Source: Chitinophaga pinensis (GTDB taxonomy: Bacteria; Bacteroidota; Bacteroidia; Chitinophagales; Chitinophagaceae). Taken from it: a stretch of DNA of 64,000 bases. Below, one piece after another: positions 37,237 to 45,330 of the stretch. The notes beneath the pieces are model-generated. The model was not told the DNA's origin. It saw only the letters and a list, made by a program, of their open reading frames with translations, and made no database searches. The position numbers and the translations under genes are program-made. The stretch spans positions 1 through 64,000 of the forward strand of contig CALQSB010000010.1 in the NCBI GenBank assembly GCA_943333125.1, in the 5' to 3' direction. Position 1 is the first letter of the stretch; the number at the start of each line of letters is the position of its first letter.

Positions 37237-38370
37237 ATGAAAAAAATATCGCTAAGTGCTTCTCTTTTTTTAGGGCTTTTTCTTTTTCTTGCTTCTTGTA
37301 AAAAGACAACGACTCCTAACGGTGGAGACAATGTAATTCCATGTGTTTTATCAACAGACAGTCTGCATGTTCAAATTTCTACAGACACAGTAACCAAAAA
37401 TGGATTTGACTTCATAAGAATAACTGTATATGATGATGCAGGTAACAATATTACCAGTGCTTGTAATTTACTTTTAGGTGGGTTAACTCTAATCGACAGT
37501 ATTTATTATCCTGCTTCTTTAGGAAATGCAAACATCATTGCGAGAGCAAAAGATTGTTCAACACTTCCTTCTACTTTTAAAACCATACACAGTATAGCTT
37601 CTCCATTTTCTCAGAAAATACTTTTAGAAGATTGTACTGGAGCATGGTGTGGATATTGCCCAAGAGTAGCTTTTCAATTAGAAAATTATAAAGCTTCACA
37701 TCCTAATTGTATTTCTTTAGCCGTTCACGGTGGTGGAAGTGGAAATGTGGATCCAATGAAGTTTCAATATTATCCAACTTTCAATTCTGCTTTCCAGGTA
37801 GGCGGTTATCCAACAGCTGTTTTTAACAGAAAGAAACAACCGGATGGTTCTTATGGTTGGAGTGAATCTAACAGTGATTTAGATGCTGCTTTAAAATTAG
37901 GCGCTCCATTAGGTTTAGCCATCAGCAGTACCACAGATGGTTTATCAGTTACAGGTTCTGTAAAAGTAAAATTTGGCGTTACTACCACTAAAGCAATGAA
38001 AATTGTAGTTGCCTTAGTGGAGAATGGAATCGTTTATCCTCAAACCAATTATTACTCTGCTCAATATGGTGCAACTCCTTATATCTATGGCGGAGTTAGC
38101 CCGGTAACGAATTTTGTTCATAATGGCGTACTAAGAAGAACATCTACTAATTTATTGGGAGATGCTATTCCAGTAAATCAGGAAACAAAAGATAATATCT
38201 GGGAATTGCCTTTCACCATGTCTTTGTCAGGTAATACCGCTGAAGGTACTTACAGCGCCATTCCTGCTAATTGCTCAATTGTTGCTTTTGTAATGGATGC
38301 AACAACAACTAATAAAGGAGTTTATAATGTTCAATATGCAACAGTAGGTTCTGTAAAGAATTTTGATTAA
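37237..38370 (+). CDS. Omp28-related lipoprotein with a thioredoxin-like WCxYC site
   Basis: A 377-residue lipoprotein (FLFLASC lipobox, Cys21). A beta-rich N-terminal part (30-115) precedes a thioredoxin-like domain with EDCTGAWCGYCPR; Cys138 and Cys141 form the CxxC pair and Cys133 is close by. This is the Omp28 family pattern known from Porphyromonas. It is probably at the outer membrane. Its partner genes on the other strand encode TlpA and a DUF6029 barrel. A terminator follows. Confidence 0.85.
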   Translation: MKKISLSASLFLGLFLFLASCKKTTTPNGGDNVIPCVLSTDSLHVQISTDTVTKNGFDFIRITVYDDAGNNITSACNLLLGGLTLIDSIYYPASLGNANIIARAKDCSTLPSTFKTIHSIASPFSQKILLEDCTGAWCGYCPRVAFQLENYKASHPNCISLAVHGGGSGNVDPMKFQYYPTFNSAFQVGGYPTAVFNRKKQPDGSYGWSESNSDLDAALKLGAPLGLAISSTTDGLSVTGSVKVKFGVTTTKAMKIVVALVENGIVYPQTNYYSAQYGATPYIYGGVSPVTNFVHNGVLRRTSTNLLGDAIPVNQETKDNIWELPFTMSLSGNTAEGTYSAIPANCSIVAFVMDATTTNKGVYNVQYATVGSVKNFD

Positions 38371-38391
38371 TAAAATTTTGAAACAAAAATT

Positions 38392-38424
38392 AAAGCCAAT
38401 ACAATTTTGTATTGGCTTTTTTAT
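38392..38424 (+). terminator. Intrinsic terminator after the Omp28-like gene
   Basis: AAAGCCAATACAA and TTGTATTGGCTTT form a 13-base-pair stem followed by a T run. It may also serve the convergent gene ending at 38444. Confidence 0.9.
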
Positions 38425-38443
38425 TGTAATGAATAATGATTTT

Positions 38444-39226
38444 CTATTTGCTATCTCTATAAGCTATTCCTGATGAGGTTAAACTTCCTGTTGTTGTAAA
38501 TAAAGCAGATGTGCCCGTTCTTGAATCATGAAACGCATATTTTTCAACCATAGGTTCTGTTTCCATCCAATGAACAACAGTGTTAATAAAAGTGGTTACT
38601 TGTGTTTGAGAATATTTAGTTGGATTAGATGTGCTTGATGATACCGTTTGAGGAGCAAATTCCGTTACCCATATTGGTTTATTCCATTTCGCAATAATTG
38701 CTTTCATATCGTTAATAAATAAGGTGCTGTTTACCCCTTTATACCAATGAACAGTTATGAAATCAACTCTGGGGTTAGATACCATAAATTGGGATAGCCA
38801 ACTGCCTGAAGTCAATGGGTTGCCTGCGCTAGCTGGACTTCCTAATCTGACTGCATTTGTAACCAGAGGATTCCAATTTGATAATGCATTAGTAACGGGG
38901 ATATTTGATTGAGAAGCGTTGTCGGGTTCATTAAAACCAAGTATTGTTTGACTTGGTCTTATTTTTGATAAGGTATTCAAAGAAAAAACCATAGGTACAA
39001 ATAATTTTGAGGTGCTAATACCACTGGTAAATCCCCAACTATAATACCAGGATACGCCCAGAGAGTCTAACTGTACGGCTCCAAATCTTGATTCAGAAAG
39101 GCCCAATCCTTTTTTAGTTGAATTTGGAACTCGTTGAATTGTGTTTGATTGCTGAAGATCAATTTTTTCTTTTGAGCATGAGGAAAGTGCATTACATAAC
39201 ATGCACAGATAAATGAGTTTTTTCAT
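38444..39226 (-). CDS. GH128-like glycosidase lipoprotein
   Basis: A 260-residue lipoprotein (NALSSC lipobox). The TIM-barrel core has LGFNEPDNASQSN near 95 with the acid/base glutamate and WVTEFAP near 190 with the nucleophile glutamate, matching the Glyco_hydro_cc (Asl1/GH128) group, whose characterised members cut beta-1,3-glucan. It is short but appears complete. It could degrade fungal or algal glucan at the cell surface. It is a single gene with no SusC/SusD nearby. Confidence 0.8.
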   Translation of the reverse strand: MKKLIYLCMLCNALSSCSKEKIDLQQSNTIQRVPNSTKKGLGLSESRFGAVQLDSLGVSWYYSWGFTSGISTSKLFVPMVFSLNTLSKIRPSQTILGFNEPDNASQSNIPVTNALSNWNPLVTNAVRLGSPASAGNPLTSGSWLSQFMVSNPRVDFITVHWYKGVNSTLFINDMKAIIAKWNKPIWVTEFAPQTVSSSTSNPTKYSQTQVTTFINTVVHWMETEPMVEKYAFHDSRTGTSALFTTTGSLTSSGIAYRDSK

Positions 39227-39303
39227 AAGTGTTAGTTTAGGTTATCATTCTTTTCCAAAAACCATACCAAAAAACACTTTTTTAAAAATTGAACTCGCCC
39301 AAT

Positions 39304-39981
39304 TTAATTTAATAGATCAAGTAGTTTGGTAATGCCATTTGTTGCATAATCTTCTATTATTATGTAATGTTGCTGATTATTTACAACTGGTTTTTTTTTG
39401 TTTATAATGTATTTTGGTACATTGTCTTTTATATAATGAATCAACCCCGCTGCAGGATAAACCTGTAAAGAAGTTCCAATTAAAATAAAAATATCGGCAA
39501 GGCTCATAATTTCTGCAGCTTTTTCAATCAATGGAACCGGTTCTTCAAACCAAACAATATGAGGCCGAAGCTGAGCACCGTCTTTTGCTTTGTCGCCCAA
39601 TTTTATATCGCCTCTGATTTCACTGATTAAATGTTCATTTTTATCACTGCGCATTTTAAAAATCTCTCCGTGCAGATGTAAGATATTCGTAGATCCCCCT
39701 CTTTCGTGTAAATCATCAATGTTTTGAGTAACAATCGTGACTTTGTATTTTTCTTCCAATTTGGCCAAACCCAAATGAGCTGCATTAGGATTTGCAACTG
39801 CTACTTCTCTTCTGCGCATGTTATAAAAATCGAGAACCAACTGAGGATTTTTTTGATATGCTCGTGGTGTGGCAACGTCTTCAATGTTATGTCCCATCCA
39901 TAATCCTTCACTGTCTCTGAAAGTTTTTAATCCGCTTTCAGCTGATATTCCGGCACCGGTGAGGACTACAATGTGTTGCAT
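39304..39981 (-). CDS. cobB: Sirtuin (NAD-dependent protein deacylase), zinc-site-free
   Basis: A 225-residue SIR2 protein. GAGISAESGLKTFRD at 9-23 binds NAD, TQNIDDLHERGG at 85-96 follows, and His104 in HLHGE is catalytic. Tyr53 and Arg56 in FYNMRR match the YxxR pair that selects succinyl- or malonyl-lysine in SIRT5 and CobB. The protein contains no cysteine at all, so the usual four-cysteine zinc site is missing and the segment at 108-130 is charged instead. It is probably a desuccinylase or deacetylase of metabolic enzymes. Confidence 0.88.
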   Translation of the reverse strand: MQHIVVLTGAGISAESGLKTFRDSEGLWMGHNIEDVATPRAYQKNPQLVLDFYNMRRREVAVANPNAAHLGLAKLEEKYKVTIVTQNIDDLHERGGSTNILHLHGEIFKMRSDKNEHLISEIRGDIKLGDKAKDGAQLRPHIVWFEEPVPLIEKAAEIMSLADIFILIGTSLQVYPAAGLIHYIKDNVPKYIINKKKPVVNNQQHYIIIEDYATNGITKLLDLLN

Positions 39982-39997
39982 GAAGAAAATTAAAATT

Positions 39998-40005
39998 CAA
40001 AAGTA
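39998..40005 (-). promoter_or_regulatory. -7 element of the sirtuin gene
   Basis: Minus-strand TACTTTTG, 16 bases before the start codon. Confidence 0.45.
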
Positions 40006-40018
40006 AAAAATCAAAAGA

Positions 40019-40084
40019 TGTTGTTTGAAATGTTTAATAGGTTCAAAATGTTGCAATTTCCCCCTTTGGGGGATTGAGGGGGCC
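40019..40084. repeat. Composite intergenic repeat, left copy
   Basis: It has GTTTGAAATGTTTAATAGG and TTCAAAATGTTGCAA, then a C/G palindrome (CCCCC TTT GGGGG at 40060-40072 plus a further GGGGG). An A-rich run precedes it. The same order of parts recurs at 40504-40641, on the other side of the EVE gene. Confidence 0.5.
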
Positions 40085-40089
40085 GTTCC

Positions 40090-40500
40090 TTATCTCTCCC
40101 CTGCCAACTCCATCACCACATCCCATTCTTCAGGTTTTACTGTTTGAACAGATAATCTTCCTAATCTTACCAAGTCCATATTAGCTAGACTTTTTTCTGC
40201 TTTAATTTGTAATAAGGTAACAGCTTTATTTAGCTTTTTTACAGGCTTTAAATCTACAACCACCCAGGCTATTTCTTCTGTGGTAGGATCCTGATAAAAC
40301 TCTTTTACCACTTTAGCAATTCCCACAATTTCTACACCTTCATTACTATGATAAAATAACACTTCGTCCCCTTTTTTCATGGCCTTCAAATTGTTGCGTG
40401 CACCATAATTACGTACACCATCCCAAAATGTTTTTTTATCCAAAACAAATTGATCCCAACTGTATTTAAAAGGCTCCGATTTTACTAACCAGTATGACAT
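40090..40500 (-). CDS. EVE domain protein
   Basis: A 136-residue protein that is almost entirely an EVE domain: SYWLVKSEPFKYSWDQF at the start, WDGVRNYGARNNLKAMKKGD near 26-45 and FYHSNEG near 50 are hallmarks. EVE is a PUA-like fold thought to read modified bases in RNA or DNA. The gene is flanked on both sides by related intergenic repeats, and no restriction or toxin gene adjoins it. A housekeeping RNA-related role is as likely as defence. Confidence 0.9.
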   Translation of the reverse strand: MSYWLVKSEPFKYSWDQFVLDKKTFWDGVRNYGARNNLKAMKKGDEVLFYHSNEGVEIVGIAKVVKEFYQDPTTEEIAWVVVDLKPVKKLNKAVTLLQIKAEKSLANMDLVRLGRLSVQTVKPEEWDVVMELAGER

Positions 40501-40503
40501 TGA

Positions 40504-40641
40504 ATAAAAAATTAAAAATGTAAAATTAAAAATTAAAAACGTTTGAAAGGTTGAGAAGGTTTAAAATGTTACAAAGGTTGAAATAACCTCACCCCTGCCA
40601 CGGCAGGCACGCCCAACCCCTCTCCTAAAGGTAGAGGGGAG
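40504..40641. repeat. Composite intergenic repeat, right copy
   Basis: An A-rich run, then CGTTTGAAAGGTTGAGAAGG and TTTAAAATGTTACAAAGG, then two GC-rich stem-loops: CCTGCC AC GGCAGG at 40594-40607, and CCCCTCT with AGAGGGG at 40617-40639. It matches the left copy in order and partly in sequence. The CCCCTCTCCTAAAGG motif resembles repeats I know from other Bacteroidota intergenic regions. Confidence 0.5.
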
Positions 40642-40666
40642 AAATAATATTTATTTTTCTAAATGA

Positions 40667-40725
40667 ACAAACAATAAACGACAAACACCAAACAAGCGAA
40701 ACGACCAAACGCCAAACAACAAAAA
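40667..40725. repeat. Imperfect ACAAAC repeat tract
   Basis: About nine degenerate units of the type ACAAAC, ACCAAAC and GCGAAACG run up to the stop codon of the LutA-like gene. Thymine is almost absent from the plus strand over nearly 60 bases. Confidence 0.55.
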
Positions 40726-40726
40726 T

Positions 40727-41446
40727 CTACCATCCACTCGCCAATACATCTGCAATATGCATTGTTTTCAAGGGGAGATTTTTATGTTTGATATATCCGT
40801 TTAATTGCATCAGACAACTCAGATCTGTAGAGATGATACAATTGGCGCCAGTAGCCAATGCGTTATTTATTTTCTGATCTGCCATGCCTGCAGATATCGC
40901 TTCAAATTTAACAGCGAAAGTTCCTCCAAAACCACAACAGGTTTCATTGTCATTCATTTCGATTAACTCCAGTCCTTTTACATGATTAAGTAATTTTCTT
41001 GGACCCGCTTTTATTGAACATTCTCTTAGGGCAGCACAACTGTCATGATAGGTCGCTTTTGTATGTAGTACTGCATCAAATTCTTCTATTTTCAAAACAT
41101 CAGTAAGAAACTCGGTGAATTCATAAATCTTTTTACTGAGATCTTTCACCTTATGATGTTCAGCACCATTTTCAAAAAGTTTAGGGTAATAATTTCTGAC
41201 AAAACCAACACAACTTGCACTGGGCGCAACTATGTAGTCAAATGTATTAAAGTCCTTCAGGAACTTAGCCGCCACATCTCTTGCGTCATCCCAAAAACCA
41301 GCATTAAATGCGGGCTGACCACAACAGGTTTGATTGGTATTGTACGAAACTTTACAGCCTGCTTTCTCCAGTACTTTTATCATATTAAAAGCAGTATCGG
41401 GAAATAACTGATCAACAAAGCAGGGTATGAATAATTGAATGTTCAT
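40727..41446 (-). CDS. LutA-like (Fe-S)-binding protein, two CCG domains
   Basis: About 239 residues with two cysteine-rich CCG domains: TCCGQPAFNAG near 40 and ETCCGFGGTFAVK near 165. This matches LutA/YkgE, a subunit of the LutABC L-lactate oxidising system. lutB and lutC are not beside it, so it may work with unlinked partners. I start at the ATG 41446 (MNIQLFIPCF); a TTG four codons earlier opens the longer frame and is less likely. Confidence 0.83.
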   Translation of the reverse strand: MNIQLFIPCFVDQLFPDTAFNMIKVLEKAGCKVSYNTNQTCCGQPAFNAGFWDDARDVAAKFLKDFNTFDYIVAPSASCVGFVRNYYPKLFENGAEHHKVKDLSKKIYEFTEFLTDVLKIEEFDAVLHTKATYHDSCAALRECSIKAGPRKLLNHVKGLELIEMNDNETCCGFGGTFAVKFEAISAGMADQKINNALATGANCIISTDLSCLMQLNGYIKHKNLPLKTMHIADVLASGW

Positions 41447-41464
41447 TTTATTGATCAAAAATAA

Positions 41465-41953
41465 TTAAGATTTAAAAGTATCTGAAAGCATAATCATTTT
41501 TAGTGCCGTTAATGCAGCCTCTTCGCCTTTATGCCCATGCCGGCCTCCTATCCTCTCTATAGCTTGTTGTTCTGTGTCAACGGTTAGGATTCCAAAAATA
41601 CTCGGAACCGGTAACAAAAGATTTAATTGAAGAATACCATTTGTTACTGCCTGACAAACATAATCGAAATGTGGAGTGTCTCCTCTTAATACACAACCCA
41701 ATGCAATAAAAGCGGAGGGCTTAACTCCTGGTTTATTATCAAAATAATTTTTAATGGCAAAAGAAATTTCAACAGCACCGGGTACATTAATTACTTCAAA
41801 TGGAATGTTATTGTCATCAAGGATTTTCTTACATCCGTATTCAAGTTCGTTAACGATTTTGGCGTTCCACTCTGTTCTTATAATTACAACAAAGGCATCC
41901 TTTTTTATTAGGATGCCTGTTGAAGAAATATTTTCAGGAATATGGGAAGACAT
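41465..41953 (-). CDS. ribH: 6,7-dimethyl-8-ribityllumazine synthase
   Basis: Penultimate enzyme of riboflavin synthesis; it condenses dihydroxybutanone phosphate with the ribitylamino-uracil and usually forms a large hollow assembly. At 162 residues it has the normal length. VPGAVEISFAI near 60, ALGCVLRGDTPHFDYVC near 85 with the catalytic histidine, and GRHGHKGEEAALTAL near 140 are family hallmarks. It lies 12 bases after the TPR gene. Other rib genes are not in the window. Confidence 0.95.
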   Translation of the reverse strand: MSSHIPENISSTGILIKKDAFVVIIRTEWNAKIVNELEYGCKKILDDNNIPFEVINVPGAVEISFAIKNYFDNKPGVKPSAFIALGCVLRGDTPHFDYVCQAVTNGILQLNLLLPVPSIFGILTVDTEQQAIERIGGRHGHKGEEAALTALKMIMLSDTFKS

Positions 41954-41965
41954 AATTATAAATGA

Positions 41966-42676
41966 TTAATTAAACTCACCAAGTCTTGCAAGACGCTTGT
42001 CTATATCGCCATTGCTCGAAGAAATATAGTTTGGATATTTGTCTTTGATTTTTTTGTAAGATTCAATAGCCTCAGCATTTTTGCTGTTTACTTCAGCATA
42101 ATTTGCATAAACCATCAAGGCATCAGGAGTAATAGATTCATCTTTTTGATTTACTTCAGCAGCTTTTTTATAATTACTCATTGCATCTGAAATTTCATTC
42201 TTTTCAGCATAAGCATGACCAAGCATAAGATAAGCTTTGCTTTGAACCTGATCTGCACCATGACCATCAAATTCTTTAAGATATTTTATAGCCTTGTCAA
42301 ATTCTTTGATTTGCAAATAACAAGCGCCAGTCATATAACATGCTCTGTTCGCAGTTTGTGTTCCTCCATAATTGTTGATTACTTTCAACAAACCGGTAAT
42401 CGTATTACCTTCTAAGGTTCCACCATTCAAAACAATATTTACAGAATCTTTATTGAAGCCTGAAGTAGCCATCTTTCCAAACAAATTTTCTGCATGAAAT
42501 ATACTTTCTCCTGCACTTAATTCTTTGGGTTCTTTAATTAGTTTTTGATAACCAATCCAGCCGGCTAAAATAAGTATTATGGCAAGTCCACCATAAGTAA
42601 TCATTTTGCCAAACCTCTCCCACAAACTTTTGACTTTTGAAATTGCTTCGTAATTTTCTGATTTTATTTCTGACAT
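41966..42676 (-). CDS. Membrane-anchored TPR protein (YfgM-like)
   Basis: A 236-residue protein with one transmembrane helix near residues 25-45 (YGGLAIILILAGWIGYQKL) after a short cytoplasmic head, and TPR-like repeats from about 105 to 225. This layout resembles YfgM, which assists folding of exported proteins near the Sec machinery. It lies 45 bases after pdhA and 12 before ribH on the same strand, so it may be cotranscribed with both. Function here is inferred from shape only. Confidence 0.75.
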   Translation of the reverse strand: MSEIKSENYEAISKVKSLWERFGKMITYGGLAIILILAGWIGYQKLIKEPKELSAGESIFHAENLFGKMATSGFNKDSVNIVLNGGTLEGNTITGLLKVINNYGGTQTANRACYMTGACYLQIKEFDKAIKYLKEFDGHGADQVQSKAYLMLGHAYAEKNEISDAMSNYKKAAEVNQKDESITPDALMVYANYAEVNSKNAEAIESYKKIKDKYPNYISSSNGDIDKRLARLGEFN

Positions 42677-42721
42677 TTTTTGCTGTTTAGTCTTTATAAA
42701 TGTAATTATTAATAATGGAGA

Positions 42722-43714
42722 TTAGTCCATGATAAATGGATAATCTTCTTCAATATAAACATCTTTCAGTAATTCACTGTCATCCGGCCATGGACTTTCT
42801 TCAGCAAAACTAACTGAATCTTCCACTTCTTTGTGCACACGATCGTTAATCACTTCAATATCTGCATCGGAAACCTTATAATCAGTTTGTAACACTTTCA
42901 GGGTATGTTCGATAGGATCTTTTTCTTTGTATTCTTCAAGCTCTTCTTTGGTCCTGTACTTTTGAGGATCACTCATGCTATGCCCCTTATATCTGTATGT
43001 TTTGATTTCAAGAAGTGTTGGGCCACCTTTTTCTCTAGCTCTGTTCACTGCGCGTAAAACCGCATTGTGTACTTCTTCGGGACTCATACCATCTACAGAA
43101 TCAGCGGGCATTTCGTAAGCATCAGCTGTTTTGGATATATCCAGAGTTTTAGAAGTTCTGGCTACTGAAGTTCCCATGGCGTAATGATTGTTCTCACAAA
43201 TGAAAACAACAGGCAAATCCCAAAGCATAGCCATATTGAATGTTTCATGAAGCATTCCCTGTCTGGCCGCCCCATCACCAAAAAAGCAAAGAACAACGTT
43301 ATTAGTGCCACGATACCTTTCGGCAAAAGCCAAACCAGCACCAGTGCCAATTTGCCCGCCTACAATACCATGACCACCGAAGAAATTTTCTTTAAGTCCG
43401 AAAAAGTGCATACTTCCACCTTTTCCTTTACTACAGCCTGTTGCTTTTCCGTATAACTCTGCCATACAGCTTTTTGCCGTAACGCCCTTGGCAATAGCCA
43501 AGCCGTGATCGCGATAAGCAGTAATAAATTTATCATCTGCATTGGTGGCAGTCATACAGCCTGCGGCTATAGCTTCCTGACCAATATACAAATGGCAAAA
43601 TCCGCGAATTTTTTGCATGCCATAAAGCTGGCCGGTCTTTTCTTCAAATCGACGCAATAAAAGCATCAGTTCGTACCAATAGAGATAAGTTTCTTTAGAA
43701 AACTTGGGTGTCAA
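42722..43714 (-). CDS. pdhA: Pyruvate dehydrogenase E1 component, alpha subunit
   Basis: Thiamine-diphosphate subunit that decarboxylates pyruvate for acetyl-CoA synthesis. At 330 residues it is normal. YIGQEAIAAG near 43, GKGGSMHFF near 98, and GDGAARQGMLHETFNMA with a later ENN (the thiamine-diphosphate/Mg motif near 145-175) are clear, as is TYRYKGHSMSDPQKYR near 240 (phosphorylation-loop region). The beta subunit gene lies 5.3 kb away at 49060, not adjacent as in many genomes. Confidence 0.95.
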   Translation of the reverse strand: MTPKFSKETYLYWYELMLLLRRFEEKTGQLYGMQKIRGFCHLYIGQEAIAAGCMTATNADDKFITAYRDHGLAIAKGVTAKSCMAELYGKATGCSKGKGGSMHFFGLKENFFGGHGIVGGQIGTGAGLAFAERYRGTNNVVLCFFGDGAARQGMLHETFNMAMLWDLPVVFICENNHYAMGTSVARTSKTLDISKTADAYEMPADSVDGMSPEEVHNAVLRAVNRAREKGGPTLLEIKTYRYKGHSMSDPQKYRTKEELEEYKEKDPIEHTLKVLQTDYKVSDADIEVINDRVHKEVEDSVSFAEESPWPDDSELLKDVYIEEDYPFIMD

Positions 43715-43734
43715 TGTTATAAAATTTTAGGTGG

Positions 43735-43742
43735 CAAATATA
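43735..43742 (-). promoter_or_regulatory. -7 element of pdhA
   Basis: Minus-strand TATATTTG, 20 bases before the start codon. Confidence 0.5.
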
Positions 43743-43930
43743 AGGACTAAATACCAAAAAAATCGAATGCCGGTAAATTTTGATAATCTTAAAATTTTAC
43801 GTAATCCCTTAAATTTCAAACAAAAAGAATAGGATTTTCAAAGTAAAATAATATAAACTCAACTTATTTCCTCATGCAAGTGCCAGAGCTTATCAATCAA
43901 TGAGACAATCAACTAAATTGCATCCTGATA

Positions 43931-45010
43931 ATGTTTCTTGAAAAAATAACGATAACGCAGTTTAAGAATTATGAATTAAACAGTTTTGATTTTAATCAAA
44001 GAGTTATTGGTATTTGTGGCCGAAACGGAATTGGAAAAACCAATTTACTTGATGCTATTTATTATGCTTGCTTTACGAAAAGTTATTTTACCGTTTCCGA
44101 TAATCTTAATATTGGATTTGGGAAAGATGGGTTAAGGCTTGAGGCCATGTTTATAAATAAAAACGACAAACATAAAGTTGTTTGTATGCTGAAGCCCAAT
44201 TCAAAGAAAGAATTTCTGGTCAATGATGTTCTTTATGAAAAGTTGTCTCAACATCTTGGTTTACTTCCTTGTGTAATGATTGCTCCAGATGATATAGATA
44301 TTATTAATGGAGGTAGCGAATTGAGAAGAAAATTTATGGATACCCTGCTCAGTCAGCTGAATAAGGAATATCTGCAGTCGCTGATTCTTTATAATAAAAT
44401 CTTACAACAAAGAAACAGTTTTCTTAAAAATGCTGCTGCGCAAGGGCGTATGGATAATGCATTACTGGAAATTCTCGATTTGCAATTAAAGTTACCAGCC
44501 AATAATATTTATCAGTATCGGTTGGAATTCAACAAAAAATTGATTCCCTTTATTCAGCAATTTTATAAAGAGATAGCGAATTCAGATGAACAGATAGACG
44601 TTGTTTACGAAAGCAGATTACATGAAAAAAATATCGAATCGCTTTTAATGGAAAGCCGGAGTAGAGATTTAATATTACAAAGAACAAACGTTGGTATACA
44701 CAAAGACGATATAGGTATTTTACTCAATGGTCAATCATTCAAAAGCACAGCATCTCAGGGCCAGAAAAAAAGTCTGCTATTTGCCTTGAAATTAGCCGAA
44801 TATGAATTGATCAAACAAACAAAAGGATTTTCGCCGGTGATTTTGTTAGATGATGTTTTTGAAAAATTGGATCATTTCAGAATGAATAATCTTTTGAAAA
44901 AAGTGTGTAAGGAAAATGAAGGACAGGTATTTATTACAGATACACATAAAGAAAGGCTGATTAATTCCTTTGAGGAAATTGGAATACAAGGACAGATTAT
45001 TGAATTGTAA
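43931..45010 (+). CDS. recF: DNA replication and repair protein RecF
   Basis: A 359-residue SMC-like ATPase that helps load RecA at single-strand gaps. Walker A GRNGIGKTN lies at 30-38, the signature SQGQKKS near 275, and Walker B VILLDDVFEKLD near 300. Family length is normal. The next gene, a DciA-like DUF721 protein, starts 26 bases downstream, a pairing with recF that I recall from other bacteria. dnaA, dnaN and gyrB are not here. Confidence 0.93.
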   Translation: MFLEKITITQFKNYELNSFDFNQRVIGICGRNGIGKTNLLDAIYYACFTKSYFTVSDNLNIGFGKDGLRLEAMFINKNDKHKVVCMLKPNSKKEFLVNDVLYEKLSQHLGLLPCVMIAPDDIDIINGGSELRRKFMDTLLSQLNKEYLQSLILYNKILQQRNSFLKNAAAQGRMDNALLEILDLQLKLPANNIYQYRLEFNKKLIPFIQQFYKEIANSDEQIDVVYESRLHEKNIESLLMESRSRDLILQRTNVGIHKDDIGILLNGQSFKSTASQGQKKSLLFALKLAEYELIKQTKGFSPVILLDDVFEKLDHFRMNNLLKKVCKENEGQVFITDTHKERLINSFEEIGIQGQIIEL

Positions 45011-45036
45011 TTTTTATAAAGTTATATCTTTATCAA

Positions 45037-45318
45037 ATGGGAGAAATTTCTATTCAAGAGGCCATGCAGGCGTTTTTGAAAAAAAGTAAATTGAAGTATG
45101 GAATCCAGGCTGTTCAGATTGAAGAAGTCTGGGAAGAGCTTATGGGAGTCACTATTTCAAAATATACAGACAGTATAAAGATTGTTGGTCATACCCTTTT
45201 TATTACTTCTTCTGTAGCTCCATTAAAAAACGAACTGCTTTATCAGAAGGATATGATTATTCAAAGAGTCAATGAATCTTTTGGCGAAAATATCATTAAA
45301 GAAGTAGTCGTAAAATAA
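45037..45318 (+). CDS. DUF721/DciA-like protein
   Basis: A 93-residue protein consisting of the DUF721 domain (QAVQIEEVWEELMGVTISKYT near 23-43 and TLFITSSVAPLKNELLYQ near 50-67). DciA members help load the replicative helicase DnaB where DnaC is absent. Its position directly after recF supports a replication role. The short N-terminus and lack of a disordered C-terminal tail are usual in Bacteroidota. Confidence 0.82.
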   Translation: MGEISIQEAMQAFLKKSKLKYGIQAVQIEEVWEELMGVTISKYTDSIKIVGHTLFITSSVAPLKNELLYQKDMIIQRVNESFGENIIKEVVVK

Positions 45319-45330
45319 TTAGAAATCATT

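Noticed and set aside
40090-40500. EVE protein as part of a modification-dependent defence island
   Set aside because: No nuclease, McrB-like or methyltransferase gene is nearby; neighbours are sirtuin and LutA-like housekeeping genes.
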